NCBI RefSeq assembly: GCF_000734895.2
Contig: NZ_CP011382.1
Coordinates: forward strand, 1,714,700 to 1,778,699
DNA: 64,000 nt
Origin: Calothrix sp. 336/3
Lineage (GTDB): Bacteria; Cyanobacteriota; Cyanobacteriia; Cyanobacteriales; Nostocaceae
Direction of reading: 5' to 3'
Made by a program: the position numbers and the translations under genes. A model generated the notes under the pieces. It had not been told where the DNA came from. It saw nothing but the letters and a program-made list of their open reading frames with translations, and did no database searches. Positions 54,392 through 64,000 of the stretch are shown piece by piece. Position 1 is the stretch's first letter. Each line of letters starts with the position of its first letter.

Positions 54392-55075
54392 ATGAGCGAC
54401 CTTAGTATACTGATGACGGGTATGTTAGTAGCAGGACAGATAAGTCCTCCGAAGATGGCACAGGCTGTAGTTATCCAGTCAGATAATCAGGTGGAACAGT
54501 CTACACAAGGTCAGACATCTCAGGTAGTTATAACTACGGAGATAACACCACCGGAATTTGTGCCCATCAAGGAAAATCTAGAGAATGCCACTACTCCTGT
54601 AAGCAAACAGGAAATTTTCATCTCAGGGATGGAGTTGGGAACTGTTAATAATATCAGCCCTAGCTGGGATTACGAATTTTACCCCCAACCGGAATTCATG
54701 GGAAATTCTCCCATCTTACAGTCAGCCATGAATTTGTTAACAAATAGCAGAAATAAAGATGTAGATAAAACTCTGATTCATGAAAATTCCCCTCGTCCTG
54801 GTAAACCTGATAAAAGTTTATCTCGTCGTAGTCGGCGGTTAATTAACAATAAAATGGCTCGGTTGAATTCTAGCTTGCCGCTTTTACGCTTTGGTCATTC
54901 TGGGGATTCGGTGCGAGTTTTACAGAAATTACTATCATCTAATGGTTATGCACTTCCTGTAGATGGTAGCTTTGACGCTCTCACAGAAGCTGCGGTTAAA
55001 GCTTTTCAAGACCAGCGAAATTTAGTTGTAGATGGAATTGTAGGGCGTAACACTTGGAGAGAATTAACTTTGTAA
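54392..55075 (+). CDS. Peptidoglycan-binding domain protein
   Basis: A 227-residue protein with a polar, low-complexity first two thirds (Gln/Ser/Thr-rich, then a basic 'SLSRRSRRLINNKMAR') and one PG_binding_1 domain at about 163-227 ('LRFGHSGDSVRVLQKLLSSN', 'VDGSFDALTEAAVKAFQDQR', 'VDGIVGRNTWRELTL'). The C-terminal DGIVGRNTW is the family end. No signal peptide is obvious, though the first 20 residues are mildly hydrophobic. It is not linked to other wall genes. A perfect hairpin follows eight bases after the stop. Confidence 0.82.
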   Translation: MSDLSILMTGMLVAGQISPPKMAQAVVIQSDNQVEQSTQGQTSQVVITTEITPPEFVPIKENLENATTPVSKQEIFISGMELGTVNNISPSWDYEFYPQPEFMGNSPILQSAMNLLTNSRNKDVDKTLIHENSPRPGKPDKSLSRRSRRLINNKMARLNSSLPLLRFGHSGDSVRVLQKLLSSNGYALPVDGSFDALTEAAVKAFQDQRNLVVDGIVGRNTWRELTL

Positions 55076-55082
55076 TCAATGA

Positions 55083-55114
55083 GCAGTCCCAAAATACTAG
55101 ATTTTCGGGACTGC
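55083..55114. terminator. Long perfect hairpin between convergent genes
   Basis: GCAGTCCC (55083-55090) pairs with GGGACTGC (55107-55114), extended inwards by AAAAT/ATTTT with one bulged C and a five-base loop. There is no T-run on either side, but position after the peptidoglycan-binding gene and before the convergent 38-codon ORF suits transcription termination or RNA 3'-end protection. Confidence 0.65.
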
Positions 55115-55155
55115 CGTCAAAGCTAAATATTTAACTATTGACTAATATCTTCAGC

Positions 55156-55272
55156 TTAAAAAATACCCAACAGAAAAATTGTTGTCAATCCACAAAAAGC
55201 GAGGATGGTGATAATTACCATGTTAGCTATGGTGTGGTCATTTGCAGTTGATTCGTGTGTATGGTCATGCAT
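55156..55272 (-). CDS. 38-residue His-rich single-pass membrane miniprotein
   Basis: A small minus-strand ORF begins MHDHTHESTANDH and continues as one hydrophobic helix (about 18-38, 'MVIITILAFCGLTTIFLLGI'). A GAGG site is nine bases upstream of the ATG, so translation is plausible. The N-terminal HDHTH cluster (four His in the first 13) could bind a divalent metal. No family is recognised. Small single-helix subunits are common in cyanobacterial membranes, but no complex can be named. Confidence 0.5.
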   Translation of the reverse strand: MHDHTHESTANDHTIANMVIITILAFCGLTTIFLLGIF

Positions 55273-55564
55273 ATAATTTTGCCTCGATGATTGAGACTTG
55301 ATAGCTGATATTATAGAATTCCAGAAAAGGGATAATTCCTGTCTGGATTAAAACTTGAATTAAATTTATTTATTGACATTTAGATGAGAGTTTTCATCTC
55401 GAATTATAAATTTCTGTATCGGAATTTACAAAAATTCAAATATAGGGCGATCGCCAGTGCTATGTATCGCATGATTTCATTCCTACCATGGCGCGACGAT
55501 AGCTATTGCCGTCTGCTTCCGGTGAACTGAATACACAGGAAATAATCTATTAATATTTACTCAG

Positions 55565-55638
55565 GGCGGATGATGGGACTCGAACCCACGAGTGGAGGTA
55601 CCACAAACCTCTGCCTTAACCACTTGGCTACACCCGCC
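55565..55638 (-). tRNA. tRNA-His (GUG)
   Basis: On the minus strand a full cloverleaf is found. The acceptor pairs GCGGGTG with CATCCGC, the anticodon stem GAGGT/ACCTC encloses the loop TTGTGGT with anticodon GTG, and the T arm reads GTGGGTTCGAGTCCCAT. An extra G at the 5' end pairs with C73, the hallmark G-1 of histidine tRNA, here encoded in DNA. CCA is not encoded. Confidence 0.97.
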
Positions 55639-55751
55639 ATCGCATCTCCAAGTATAGCACAGCCTTAGAAAAATAGTCTAGTATTTTTTCTCGGAACGGA
55701 CGAGATAAACCTCAAGTCTAAAAACGATAGTAAATCACTCTGCAACAAATT

Positions 55752-56225
55752 ATGAAACTGATAAATCTTTTGGCTGGGGTAGGGGTAATTGGATTGGTAG
55801 TTTTAGGGGGAGTAATGGCAAAAACGAATCCTCCCCAGGAAGAATATGAAAGCTACGCCACAGGAAAATTGACAGAATACGTCAAAACCAATGTTTGTAA
55901 GAAAACCACAGGATTCTTGGAAAAAGTTATCAACTTCCAGTGTGATAAAGTTCTTGACTCTGGGAAAACAGAGATTCGGAATGTGATTGCTGGGAGTACT
56001 AAGCGCCAAGACTATATTATTTTCAGTATTTACACGACAAATTTAAACGTTAATTCCCTAGTACCCGGTGTCAGACTAGATGCTTTTTTACCGACTGAAC
56101 CTGTTTATCAGTTTGAGAGTATAGGAGTTTTCGGAAATTTTTATACCTACAAAGCGGAGCAGAAGGGTAAGGTGATGGGGAATCGGCAATCAGTGGAAAT
56201 AGTCATGGGTGGTTTGAGCCGGTGA
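55752..56225 (+). CDS. DUF4359 protein, membrane-anchored
   Basis: A 157-residue protein with an N-terminal hydrophobic segment (residues 4-23, 'INLLAGVGVIGLVVLGGVMA') and a soluble domain beginning 'TNPPQEEYESYA', the DUF4359 signature. Two cysteines (near 49 and 64) could form a disulfide outside the membrane. 'RQDYIIFSIYTTNL' and 'GVFGNFYTYKA' are conserved strands. Function is unknown. It starts at ATG 55752. Confidence 0.82.
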   Translation: MKLINLLAGVGVIGLVVLGGVMAKTNPPQEEYESYATGKLTEYVKTNVCKKTTGFLEKVINFQCDKVLDSGKTEIRNVIAGSTKRQDYIIFSIYTTNLNVNSLVPGVRLDAFLPTEPVYQFESIGVFGNFYTYKAEQKGKVMGNRQSVEIVMGGLSR

Positions 56226-56300
56226 ATTTTTGCGCGATCGCCTGTTAAGCTGAGTCCCAGGAACACGCTCTGGCTTTACGCAGTATAGGGAAGCTAACAC

Positions 56301-57671
56301 TTATCGCAACCAATCTTTAATCTCATTTGCTAACCAAACACATTCCATTGCCGACAAACCCATACCAAAGGAATAGCGCTTGTGTTCAGTTTGAATAGTT
56401 ACCATTTCTTTTTCTGCACAACTTTCTATCTGAAAGCTACTTTTGCGGCTCAGTTGCATTACACTTTGGAAAACATCTTGAATGTCGTGGGTATTACCAA
56501 TGATTTTGTTGCGGCAGAAGTTAAATAACCACAACTCCACAGAAAAATAATCTTTGGTAATATATACTCTTTGATGGGCAAAGGCAGATAGTAATAATCC
56601 ATCCAGCATTGTCCACCAAATCAGGCAGAGAACCAATAATAAACCTAGGGCAAATAGTGGTGCTGCAAATAGCAATACAGCTAAAATCCCAGCCAAGAAA
56701 ACAAACCCGGTTAACACCAAAAATAGTACTGTCATACTAAAACCAAAAACCTCAATTACAGTCGGCTGTTTTGGTAATTTAATTGACAAATAACTATCTG
56801 ATTTATTTAACATCACTTGGCTGTGACGGGGTTTCTGTACCTGGCGAAACATTGTGCTAAAGGTACGATTATTTTTGAGTGCATCTAATGCTTCCCTCGC
56901 GGTGCTAATCCGACGTTCTACCGAGGGTTCGGTGATTTCCGAGAGCCATTTAACAAAGGCAGAATTCCCGTTTACCTTGTCGTGAAACTGAATTCGCATA
57001 TCCTTTTGTGGTAGCTCTGCGGGAGAGATTCCCGTGAGTAAATGGATTAAGGTTGCTCCCAAAGCATAAATATCAGATGCGGCTACAGCTCTACCACCAA
57101 ATTGTTCCATGGGAGCATAACCATAGGTTCCCACAACGGTAAAAGTTACCCCTTCCTTGGCAGCTTTATCCTGCACTGCACCAAAGTCTACTAAATATAT
57201 TTGCTCATCTTCTGTCCAGAGGAGATTACTCGGTTTGATATCTCGATGTAGAATTGCGGGGTTCAACTCATGTAAATGAATCAGGATGTTTAAGATATCG
57301 ATGGCAATTTGACGAACTTGTTTTTCGGTAAATCTTTGCCCCTGTGCCAGTTTTTCCTTTAAGGATGCACCAGGGATATAAGCTTGTACTAAACCAAACC
57401 AGAGATTGCGATCGTCAATACAAAAATAATCCACATACTGGGGAATTCTGGGATGATCCAACTGTTGGAGAATTTGCGCTTCCCGTTCAAAAAGCTTGAG
57501 ATCATCCCATTGCACAGTACCACCAAAAGCTAGGAGTTTAACGACTACCTGCTGCTGTTTAGTATCATTTGCCTGTAAATCCTGTGCTAGCCAAGTTTGC
57601 CGAACTCCATTATCACCTAGTTTTCGTTGCAGTTGATAACGATTTTGTAATATCTGTTCTGCTTCCAGCAT
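56301..57671 (-). CDS. Serine/threonine protein kinase with C-terminal membrane helices
   Basis: A 456-residue kinase. The glycine loop is degenerate ('RKLGDNGVRQTWLAQ'), the invariant Lys follows in 'VVVKLLAF', the catalytic loop is 'LHRDIKPSNLLW', and the metal-binding triad is DFG in 'LVDFGAVQ'. 'GTYGYAPMEQFGGRA' is the activation segment in the style of cyanobacterial SPK kinases. After the kinase domain (about 1-265), two close hydrophobic helices (about 310-375) anchor it and a soluble tail follows. The longer frame starts with GTG 57695; ATG 57671 has an AGGTGG site and begins MLEAEQILQNRY, so it is preferred. It is a candidate kinase for the FHA proteins. Confidence 0.93.
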   Translation of the reverse strand: MLEAEQILQNRYQLQRKLGDNGVRQTWLAQDLQANDTKQQQVVVKLLAFGGTVQWDDLKLFEREAQILQQLDHPRIPQYVDYFCIDDRNLWFGLVQAYIPGASLKEKLAQGQRFTEKQVRQIAIDILNILIHLHELNPAILHRDIKPSNLLWTEDEQIYLVDFGAVQDKAAKEGVTFTVVGTYGYAPMEQFGGRAVAASDIYALGATLIHLLTGISPAELPQKDMRIQFHDKVNGNSAFVKWLSEITEPSVERRISTAREALDALKNNRTFSTMFRQVQKPRHSQVMLNKSDSYLSIKLPKQPTVIEVFGFSMTVLFLVLTGFVFLAGILAVLLFAAPLFALGLLLVLCLIWWTMLDGLLLSAFAHQRVYITKDYFSVELWLFNFCRNKIIGNTHDIQDVFQSVMQLSRKSSFQIESCAEKEMVTIQTEHKRYSFGMGLSAMECVWLANEIKDWLR

Positions 57672-57797
57672 TGACCACCTGCCGTCGCGGTACACTCAAT
57701 ATATTCAGTGTTTCCACTTCAATCTAGCGAATCTCCGGGAAAACTGCCTAGGGTTAATGGAACTTTGCGGACAAAGAGTCAAGATAGCAGAATGTTT

Positions 57798-58370
57798 CTA
57801 AAATGAACCCACTTCCTGGAGAAACTCTTCTTCTTCGGCTGTAGAGATTCTACCCAAAATGGCATTACGATGGGGAAAGCGTCCAAAATGTGCAATGACT
57901 TGCCTGTGGCGTAAAGCGTATTCAATCACACTCGCACTTTCACTGTCATTCCCAAGTCTTTGAAATAATTTAACTGCTTGGTTTTGATGCTCCAAGTTTT
58001 CACTATGTTCAAAAGGTAAATAAATAAACCAACGTTGTACAGGCAAAAGTTCCTGATCATAAGCTTGGGCAACAGCGTGTTGAGCAGTGGAAAGAGCTTC
58101 CCAATCGGTGGCAAAGGCTTCTGGTGTATCTCGAAACATATTACGAGGAAATTGATCAAGAAGCAAAATCAGTGCCAGACAGGTGTTAGGGAATTCAATC
58201 CAGTCATCTAAGTATCCGGCTGCGGCTTTTTCGTAGTCTTTTAAAAAACGGGTACGGATTTCGGCATCAATTTCTGGTTGTTTGCTAAACCAAAATTTTC
58301 GAGGCTTGCCATACTCTAATTCCTCTGGACTACCAAACCAAAAGTCTAAAATTTCTCTTACCTGTGACAT
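57798..58370 (-). CDS. DUF924 family protein
   Basis: A 190-residue all-helical protein of the DUF924 family. It starts 'VREILDFWFGSPEELEYGKP' and contains the signatures 'FPRNMFRDTPEAFATDWEAL' and 'HFGRFPHRNAILGR', which recur in bacteria and eukaryotes and give a TPR-like fold. The function is unknown. It starts five bases after the stop of the SRPBCC gene on the same strand, so the two are almost surely cotranscribed. Confidence 0.92.
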   Translation of the reverse strand: MSQVREILDFWFGSPEELEYGKPRKFWFSKQPEIDAEIRTRFLKDYEKAAAGYLDDWIEFPNTCLALILLLDQFPRNMFRDTPEAFATDWEALSTAQHAVAQAYDQELLPVQRWFIYLPFEHSENLEHQNQAVKLFQRLGNDSESASVIEYALRHRQVIAHFGRFPHRNAILGRISTAEEEEFLQEVGSF

Positions 58371-58375
58371 TGCCC

Positions 58376-58933
58376 TTACTGAATTTTACATAGCACTTGT
58401 CGCATTTTACGCATATTTGCTGGTAATTCAAAATTCATTGCCTGTTGAATAAACATCGAGGGGATGGGAATATTCGGTGTGGCTTGAACGGTATAACTAA
58501 CTATCGTACCGTTACCGTAGTCCTGTAGCTTTAAGTCGGCGCTGAAATCATGAAATGTGCCTTTTTCCAGGCGAAACTGGATTTTTTGACCAATTTCTTC
58601 TACAACATTCAGGTAAATTTCTGCCTGGGCAGTAAATAAGAAGAAGGCTTTTTGTGCTGCTTGATACAGACGTTTTGCTCCTCCTCTACCTTTACCAATA
58701 ACTTCACTTTTGGTGACATCAGGAAAGTACTGTACCCATTTGGGGTAATCTGTGAGTTTTTCAAAGACTTGCGATCGCACCATTGGTACATACATCCAAG
58801 CAGTAACAGCACCTCCCCAAGCGGTGTGGGATCGTGTCTCCAACAAAATTTCACCCTGTATCAACAATTGTTGCTTTTCTTGACTCCAAGTCATATCGGA
58901 ACTTACGCTCTTTGATAGGTTAAACGCAGACAT
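58376..58933 (-). CDS. SRPBCC-family protein (polyketide cyclase/lipid transport-like)
   Basis: A 185-residue helix-grip protein. 'TAWGGAVTAWMYVPMVRSQV' and 'LTDYPKWVQYFPDVTKSEV' are the typical opening strand-helix pair of cyclase/dehydrase-type SRPBCC, and 'GNGTIVSYTVQATPNIPIPS' the late strands, followed by a long helix. The family binds lipids or polyketides; the ligand is not known. A GTG at 58948 overlaps the GAGGAG ribosome-binding site and cannot use it, so ATG 58933 is the likely start. It leads a two-gene operon with DUF924. Confidence 0.85.
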   Translation of the reverse strand: MSAFNLSKSVSSDMTWSQEKQQLLIQGEILLETRSHTAWGGAVTAWMYVPMVRSQVFEKLTDYPKWVQYFPDVTKSEVIGKGRGGAKRLYQAAQKAFFLFTAQAEIYLNVVEEIGQKIQFRLEKGTFHDFSADLKLQDYGNGTIVSYTVQATPNIPIPSMFIQQAMNFELPANMRKMRQVLCKIQ

Positions 58934-59347
58934 AACGATTTTACTCACTCCTCAACATATCCACATCAAGTGGTTTAAATTCAAGATAATCTCACTGATA
59001 CCAATTTGGGGTTTGATATTTGGTGAAGAGTGGGAGAGATGCTTTTCCATCTAGCTTTTGCCGATGGGTGATGGATGATATTCTTCACCAAAGGTTGTTG
59101 CAACACAATACTAAACTATCCCTAGATGGTAAGAGTTGAGTTGATTCCACTAATTCTAGTTCCACTTCTATCAACTATTTTTCCGGAAAATCTTTTTTTT
59201 CGGTGAATCTACTGTAATTTTACGAAGATGAAGCTTTTGTAAAGGATATTTCCTCTGGGATCATCCATGGGTTCTATCTTCTGAGCTAGCTCCGTTATCC
59301 CTCACTCTCATTTAAACTAGGTTTGTGGAGCTACGAGGTAAATCTCA
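58934..59347. other. Intergenic region upstream of the SRPBCC operon
   Basis: About 410 bases between divergent starts. A GAGGAG (58947-58952) serves the minus-strand SRPBCC gene. Apart from that no gene or repeat is identified. Confidence 0.4.
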
Positions 59348-59545
59348 GTGAGTCAATCATCTAAAATCAACCGTGCTTTAAACCAAGCTTTTGGTGTTTT
59401 CTTAGGGGTGGCGATCGCGGTTTGGGTATTGAGGGGCATAGGTATTTTTACCTCCGTACCTGGAGGAGTGATTTTACTTTTACTCCTGGGGGCGATCGTC
59501 ACAGGAATTCTCAGTTATTTGCAACGTACTTGGTGGCGATTTTAA
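59348..59545 (+). CDS. Small two-helix membrane protein
   Basis: A 65-residue protein starting with GTG at 59348. It has two hydrophobic helices (about 13-32, 'AFGVFLGVAIAVWVLRGIGI' and 38-56, 'PGGVILLLLLGAIVTGIL') joined by a short turn (FTSVPGG) and ends 'LQRTWWRF'. Such short proteins are common in cyanobacteria and uncharacterised. The composition and the GTG with its following MSQSSKIN-type start support a real gene. No family name is assigned. Confidence 0.6.
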   Translation: MSQSSKINRALNQAFGVFLGVAIAVWVLRGIGIFTSVPGGVILLLLLGAIVTGILSYLQRTWWRF

Positions 59546-59788
59546 TCAAAATTTCAAGATTTACTTTTCCCTTGGTTGAAGGATATAAATGGTGCCTAGG
59601 TTAGGATGATTCTAACCTCACTTTGTATTGATTTGATAAGAAGGATATGGTGTTTTAAATGTTTGACATCGGTAAATTATTTAGGTAACCGCTTCTCGAA
59701 AGATTAGGGACATTCATAAAATAAATTCATGCATCATCGAGATTTTTTATTTTCTCCCTAATCCTGACTCGAATCAGGTTACACTAGC

Positions 59789-62700
59789 ATGAATAATCAT
59801 TTGCCACAGAAATTGACGGCTACATTGCTGATTGTAGATAATCACCTAGAAGACATTCAAAATCTATCTACAATCCTTTCTCAAGGTGGTTATACATTGC
59901 GTGTGGTGATGGATGTGGAAAAGGCGATCGCTATTGCTAGTTTTGCGCCACCCGATTTAATTTTGCTGGGAATAAATAAAATTCCAGATTCTATTGATAC
60001 TTTTTTGCAAAATCTCAAAAATCATTTAGTGCTTTGTCAAGTTCCTGTGATAATCATAGCGGATTATTCTCAGAACGGTGACAATAAAAAAGCCTATAGG
60101 ATAGGAGTCTCTGACTATTTATATAAACCCTTCCAATCAGAAGTAGTGATGAATACGGTAGAAAGTCAACTATTGCTAAATAAGATATATCATCAATTAG
60201 ATGCGGCAAAGAAGCAGCTAATTATAGAGAAGGCTGAGAAAGAAAAAAAAATTGCGGAATTAAATCATTCTCGTCATTTAACTGCAACCATCTTAAATGC
60301 TCTTCCCATAGGGGTTGCTATCCTAGACCAAGATAAAAAGATTATAGAAGTAAACAACTGTTACTGTCACCTTTACAATTTAACCAGGGATGAACTGATT
60401 AGCCATCAGCAAGAGAATATTTTTTTTCATCCAGATATATCTTCTCCCATTAAAATTACCAGACAAGATGGTTCCGAAAGAATTGTTGAGGTACAACAAC
60501 AAAAGTTATTACAAGATAATGGAGAAGAATGGACGATTATCACTTTAGTAGATATTAGTGAACAGCAAGCCAGTCAAATGGCAGAAGCTATATTAAAGGC
60601 AAGGGCAGAAAAGCTCCAACATCAAAACCTGGTTCTGACTCGACTAGCGAAAAATCAGATTATTTACCAAGGAGATATCAAAACTGCCTTTAAAGAAATT
60701 ACTCAATCGGCAGTCATGAATATTGACGTTGAGCGTGTGAGTATTTGGTTATTCAATGAAGAGAAAACAGTGATTGAGTGTGTAGAGCGGTTTGAGCGAG
60801 GTACTGAACAATCGGATAACGAAAATGATAAAAAAAATAGCAGCGCTATAGATAAACTGATAATAGAAAAGTATCCCAGATATTTTCAAGCTTTACAACA
60901 AGACCAAAATATCACTGTTTCTCAAGTTAGAAATGATTCCAGAACAAGAGAATTAGTAGATTCATACTATGCACCTCAAGGTATTAGCTCTACCCTTGAT
61001 ACACCTTTGAAGTTAAGAGGTGTTGTTGTTGGTGTAATTTGTTTAGAACATATTGGAACTCCCCGTCAATGGACAGCTGAAGACCAAAACTTTGCCCGTT
61101 CTTTAGGTAATTTAGTGGCTTTGGCATTAGAAGCAAGGGAAAGACAACGGGCAGAATTAGCTTTATGGCAATCGGAAGTGAAGCTAGCATCTGCCTTTCG
61201 TTCCTCACCCGATCCCATTCTCCTATGTACTTTTCCAGATATTAGTTATATCGAAGTCAATGATAGCTTTTGTAGCTTTTTCGGCTATAGTCGCAAAGAA
61301 ATTATTGGGAGTAACAATCAAGAATTAAATATTTGGATTAACGAATTAGAATATGAACACTTTATACGATTACTGCGCCATAACCGAGCAATTCGTAATC
61401 ATGAAGTAGATTTTCGTACAGCTAGTGGTGAAATTAAAACTACCTGGTTTTCGGCGGAATTAATCGAAATTAATCAACAGCAGTATATTTTAGGAACAGC
61501 AAAAGATATTACAGAACGCAAACAGGCAGAAAATGAAAGTCGTTTATTGTTGGTGACAACCCAAGCTATTAGTCGTGCAATTGATGTAGATACTGCGTTA
61601 GCTCTAGTATTGCGATTAATTTGTACCACTATTAATTGGGACTTTGGTGAAGCTTGGATTCCTAGTGTTGATGGTCAGGAATTGATTTATAGTTTGGGAT
61701 GGTACGACCATGATAACAAGTTGGATGAACTGAATAAATATAATCAAACTAGAAAATTTTCTCCGGGAATGGGACTTGTGGGTAGAGTCTGGTATAGTCA
61801 GCAACCAGAATGGATTGAAGATGTTTCTGCTGTTTCTCGGAAAACTTTTCTGCGATCTTCCATCGCTAAAAGACTAGGTTTAAAAGCGGGATTTGCCGTT
61901 CCGATAGTTTTTGGTAATCAAGTTTTAGCCGTATTAGGATTTTTTAAACGCACTGTCAATCCCGTGGATCGACGTTTGCTGTATTTAGTCAAAACAGTCG
62001 CTGCCCAGCTTGGTAGTTTAATTCAACGCAAACATATCGAAGCTGCCCACCGTTTGAGTGAAGAACGTTTACAGCTCGCCCTGGAAGCTAGTGATTTGGG
62101 GCTATGGGATTGGAATATGCCCCAGAAAAAAGTCTACCGTGATTGGCGTTGGAAACAAATGCTTGGCTACGCAGATCACGAAGTTGATGAGGAATTAACA
62201 ACTTTTCACCAACTATTACATCCAGAGGATTTAACCCTAATTCGTCAAGCTTTACAGAGCTATTTGCAGGGTGAAACTTCTGTATATGAAGCAGAATTTC
62301 GTATGCGAACCAAATCAGGTGAGTGGAAATGGATTCAATCCCAAGCCATGGTATTTGAGTGGGATGACGAGGGAAAACCTGTGAGAATGACAGGTACTCA
62401 CAAAGATATTACAGAACGGAAAGTTTTAGAAAGAGAAATTGCCCTACGAGAAGCCCGACTCAATGCTTTTTTCTGTGGTGCGCCCGTCGGCATGAGTATA
62501 TTAGACCAACAGTTGCGTTATGTGCAAATTAATGAGCAACTAGCTGAAGTTAATGGTTTATCAGTACAGGAGCATTTAGGGAAAAGCTTATCAGAGATAT
62601 TAGGAGAAAATGCGCCCCTGGTTGCACCTAGTTGTCAGCAAGTACTAGAAACAGGGAAATCCTTGTTGAATCTAGAAATTAGTGGGGCTTCTATTTCTCA

Positions 62701-64000
62701 TCCCGATGTACTACGTCATTTTATTGTTTCTTTCTTTCCCATTCCAGGGGAAGGGGTAGGAACCGTGGCGGTAGAAATTAGCGATCGCAAACAGGCAGAA
62801 TTAGCATTACAAGCCAGTCAACAGCGTTATCAAACCCTGGCAGAGGCTTCTCCTGTATGTATTTTCCATTCAGACATTTTCGGTAATTGCCTGTACATAA
62901 ATCAACGCTGGGTAGATATCACCGGACTTTCTCCAGAAACTGCCTGTGGCAAGGGGTGGTTAAATTTTTTACATCCTGACGATATTGCAGCCGCTACTCA
63001 AGCTTGGCGTCATGCAGTTGATAGCAAAACATCCTTTCAACACGAGTACCGTTTTTTCCATGCCAAGGGAAATATTGTTTGGGTGATTTGTCAAGCTTTA
63101 CCAGAAATTAGCCCCCAAGGTGATGTCATTGGCTATATTGGGACAATTACAGATATTACTGAGCGCAAAACTGCGGAAAATGCCCTACGAGAAGGAGCAG
63201 AGAGGGAAAGGGCGATTACCCAGGCGATTTTGCGAATGCGCCAAACCTTAGATATGGACACAATTTTTACTGCAACTACGGAAGAGTTGCGGGAAGTATT
63301 AAATTGCGATCGCGTTGTTGTTTATCGCTTTAACCCTGATTGGGGTGGTATCTTTGTCGCGGAATCTGTAGCAGAAGGTTGGCAACCCCTCATACAACAA
63401 GGAAACGCTGACCAAGAAATGACTCAAAAAGCACTAGATAATGATAAATGTGTGGTGCAAAAGTTTAGTAGTCAAGAATCGGAAATAGTTGATACCTATC
63501 TCCAAGACACAGAGGGGGGTGTTTACAGCCGAGGGGTGAGTTTTATCTGCGTTCCAGATATATACACCGCAGGTTTTCAAGAATGTTATGTCAACTTGTT
63601 AGTCCGTCTCCAAGCTAGAGCATACATTACAGTTCCAATTTTCTGTAATAACCAGCTCTGGGGATTACTTGCTAGCTATGAAAATGCTACCCCCCGTTAT
63701 TGGAAGCAGGGAGATATTAATATTGTCGTACAATTTGCCAATCAATTAGGTGTGGCACTAGAACAAATTGAATTGCTAGCACAGACTCAAAGGCAATCCG
63801 CAGCTCTTCAAGAAGCAGTGATTGCTGCTGATGCTGCCAACCGCGCTAAAAGCGAATTTCTCGCCAATATGAGCCATGAGTTACGTACCCCCCTGAATGC
63901 GATTCTGGGTTTTACCCAAGTTATGCACCGCGAGCAAACCCTGAGTCGGGAACACCAGCAACATCTCACCATCATTAACCGAGCTGGAGAACATTTACTG
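59789..64000 (+). CDS. Large cytoplasmic multi-PAS/GAF histidine kinase, 3' end beyond the window
   Basis: An open frame from ATG 59789 runs 1404 codons to the right edge without a stop. Order: a receiver-like domain (11-130), PAS (165-265), GAF (283-450), PAS (462-580), GAF (587-750), three PAS (755-880, 890-1005, 1013-1130), a phytochrome-like GAF (1140-1330) and the start of a HisKA domain with '[14 protein letters not shown]' (His near 1363). The third GAF resembles cyanobacteriochrome domains ('[15 protein letters not shown]', '[15 protein letters not shown]', '[12 protein letters not shown]'). The canonical bilin Cys is at about 1266, followed by Tyr instead of His; an extra Cys is at 1254. 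A light-sensing role is likely but not proven. No membrane helices occur. Confidence 0.92.
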   Translation, partial: MNNHLPQKLTATLLIVDNHLEDIQNLSTILSQGGYTLRVVMDVEKAIAIASFAPPDLILLGINKIPDSIDTFLQNLKNHLVLCQVPVIIIADYSQNGDNKKAYRIGVSDYLYKPFQSEVVMNTVESQLLLNKIYHQLDAAKKQLIIEKAEKEKKIAELNHSRHLTATILNALPIGVAILDQDKKIIEVNNCYCHLYNLTRDELISHQQENIFFHPDISSPIKITRQDGSERIVEVQQQKLLQDNGEEWTIITLVDISEQQASQMAEAILKARAEKLQHQNLVLTRLAKNQIIYQGDIKTAFKEITQSAVMNIDVERVSIWLFNEEKTVIECVERFERGTEQSDNENDKKNSSAIDKLIIEKYPRYFQALQQDQNITVSQVRNDSRTRELVDSYYAPQGISSTLDTPLKLRGVVVGVICLEHIGTPRQWTAEDQNFARSLGNLVALALEARERQRAELALWQSEVKLASAFRSSPDPILLCTFPDISYIEVNDSFCSFFGYSRKEIIGSNNQELNIWINELEYEHFIRLLRHNRAIRNHEVDFRTASGEIKTTWFSAELIEINQQQYILGTAKDITERKQAENESRLLLVTTQAISRAIDVDTALALVLRLICTTINWDFGEAWIPSVDGQELIYSLGWYDHDNKLDELNKYNQTRKFSPGMGLVGRVWYSQQPEWIEDVSAVSRKTFLRSSIAKRLGLKAGFAVPIVFGNQVLAVLGFFKRTVNPVDRRLLYLVKTVAAQLGSLIQRKHIEAAHRLSEERLQLALEASDLGLWDWNMPQKKVYRDWRWKQMLGYADHEVDEELTTFHQLLHPEDLTLIRQALQSYLQGETSVYEAEFRMRTKSGEWKWIQSQAMVFEWDDEGKPVRMTGTHKDITERKVLEREIALREARLNAFFCGAPVGMSILDQQLRYVQINEQLAEVNGLSVQEHLGKSLSEILGENAPLVAPSCQQVLETGKSLLNLEISGASISHPDVLRHFIVSFFPIPGEGVGTVAVEISDRKQAELALQASQQRYQTLAEASPVCIFHSDIFGNCLYINQRWVDITGLSPETACGKGWLNFLHPDDIAAATQAWRHAVDSKTSFQHEYRFFHAKGNIVWVICQALPEISPQGDVIGYIGTITDITERKTAENALREGAERERAITQAILRMRQTLDMDTIFTATTEELREVLNCDRVVVYRFNPDWGGIFVAESVAEGWQPLIQQGNADQEMTQKALDNDKCVVQKFSSQESEIVDTYLQDTEGGVYSRGVSFICVPDIYTAGFQECYVNLLVRLQARAYITVPIFCNNQLWGLLASYENATPRYWKQGDINIVVQFANQLGVALEQIELLAQTQRQSAALQEAVIAADAANRAKSEFLANMSHELRTPLNAILGFTQVMHREQTLSREHQQHLTIINRAGEHLL

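Overview
The window comes from a cyanobacterium, most likely a filamentous, heterocyst-type Nostocales. Direct signs are the very frequent GCGATCGC (HIP1) octamer, a ferrochelatase with a C-terminal chlorophyll-binding-type helix, a Rubisco activase with an SSU-like C-terminal domain, a PedR-type LuxR mini-regulator, DUF6391 and DUF4359 proteins, and heptameric short tandem repeats (GGGTAAT/ATTACCC type) in several intergenic spaces. No species call is possible from this stretch.

Layout. 1-14.7 kb is ordinary chromosome: a partial conserved gene, an orphan sugar-ABC permease, serA, prmA, thioredoxin, an Old Yellow Enzyme, a PEP-CTERM protein, a site-2-type protease with CBS domains, a free-standing carrier protein-thioesterase, a methyltransferase, hemH, a DUF4126 protein and purB. 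15.1-22.6 kb is a signalling locus: a 1602-aa hybrid kinase with a CxxCH-bearing Tll0287-like sensor, a PAS-only protein and a shorter paralogous hybrid kinase. 22.9-26.6 kb is a giant TPR-CHAT protein whose CHAT active site looks destroyed. 27-40 kb returns to housekeeping genes (DprA-like, MAPEG, YajQ, rca, aroC, SemiSWEET, radical SAM, fructokinase, pedR), with one Rpn/DUF2887 gene broken by a 118-bp MITE.

40.1-45 kb is an accessory island with every gene on the minus strand. It holds a CPBP protease, a DUF6544-like protein, a small membrane protein, a decayed CPBP-like fragment, and an ECF42-type sigma factor in an operon with a glutathione S-transferase and a DGPF/YciI protein. Two imperfect palindromes of 86 and 88 bp, resembling integron attC sites and sharing a terminal motif, lie exactly where cassette junctions would be expected. 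A truncated gene end lies just beyond the outer one.

45.9-48.5 kb carries two divergent FHA-domain genes. One is a zinc-ribbon/12-aa-repeat/FHA protein. The other is an unusual fusion of FHA, a TYIQP-repeat linker and a methylglyoxal-synthase-like domain lacking the catalytic aspartate. This fusion and the attC-like island are the most interesting parts of the window. The remainder contains a GH57 glycosidase, a Ca2+/H+ exchanger, a peptidoglycan-binding protein, tRNA-His, a Ser/Thr kinase, DUF924 and SRPBCC genes, and finally a very long multi-PAS/GAF hybrid kinase (59789 onward, no stop before the right edge) with a phytochrome/cyanobacteriochrome-like GAF domain.

Residue positions are approximate; functions are assigned from recognised motifs and architecture, not from database searches.
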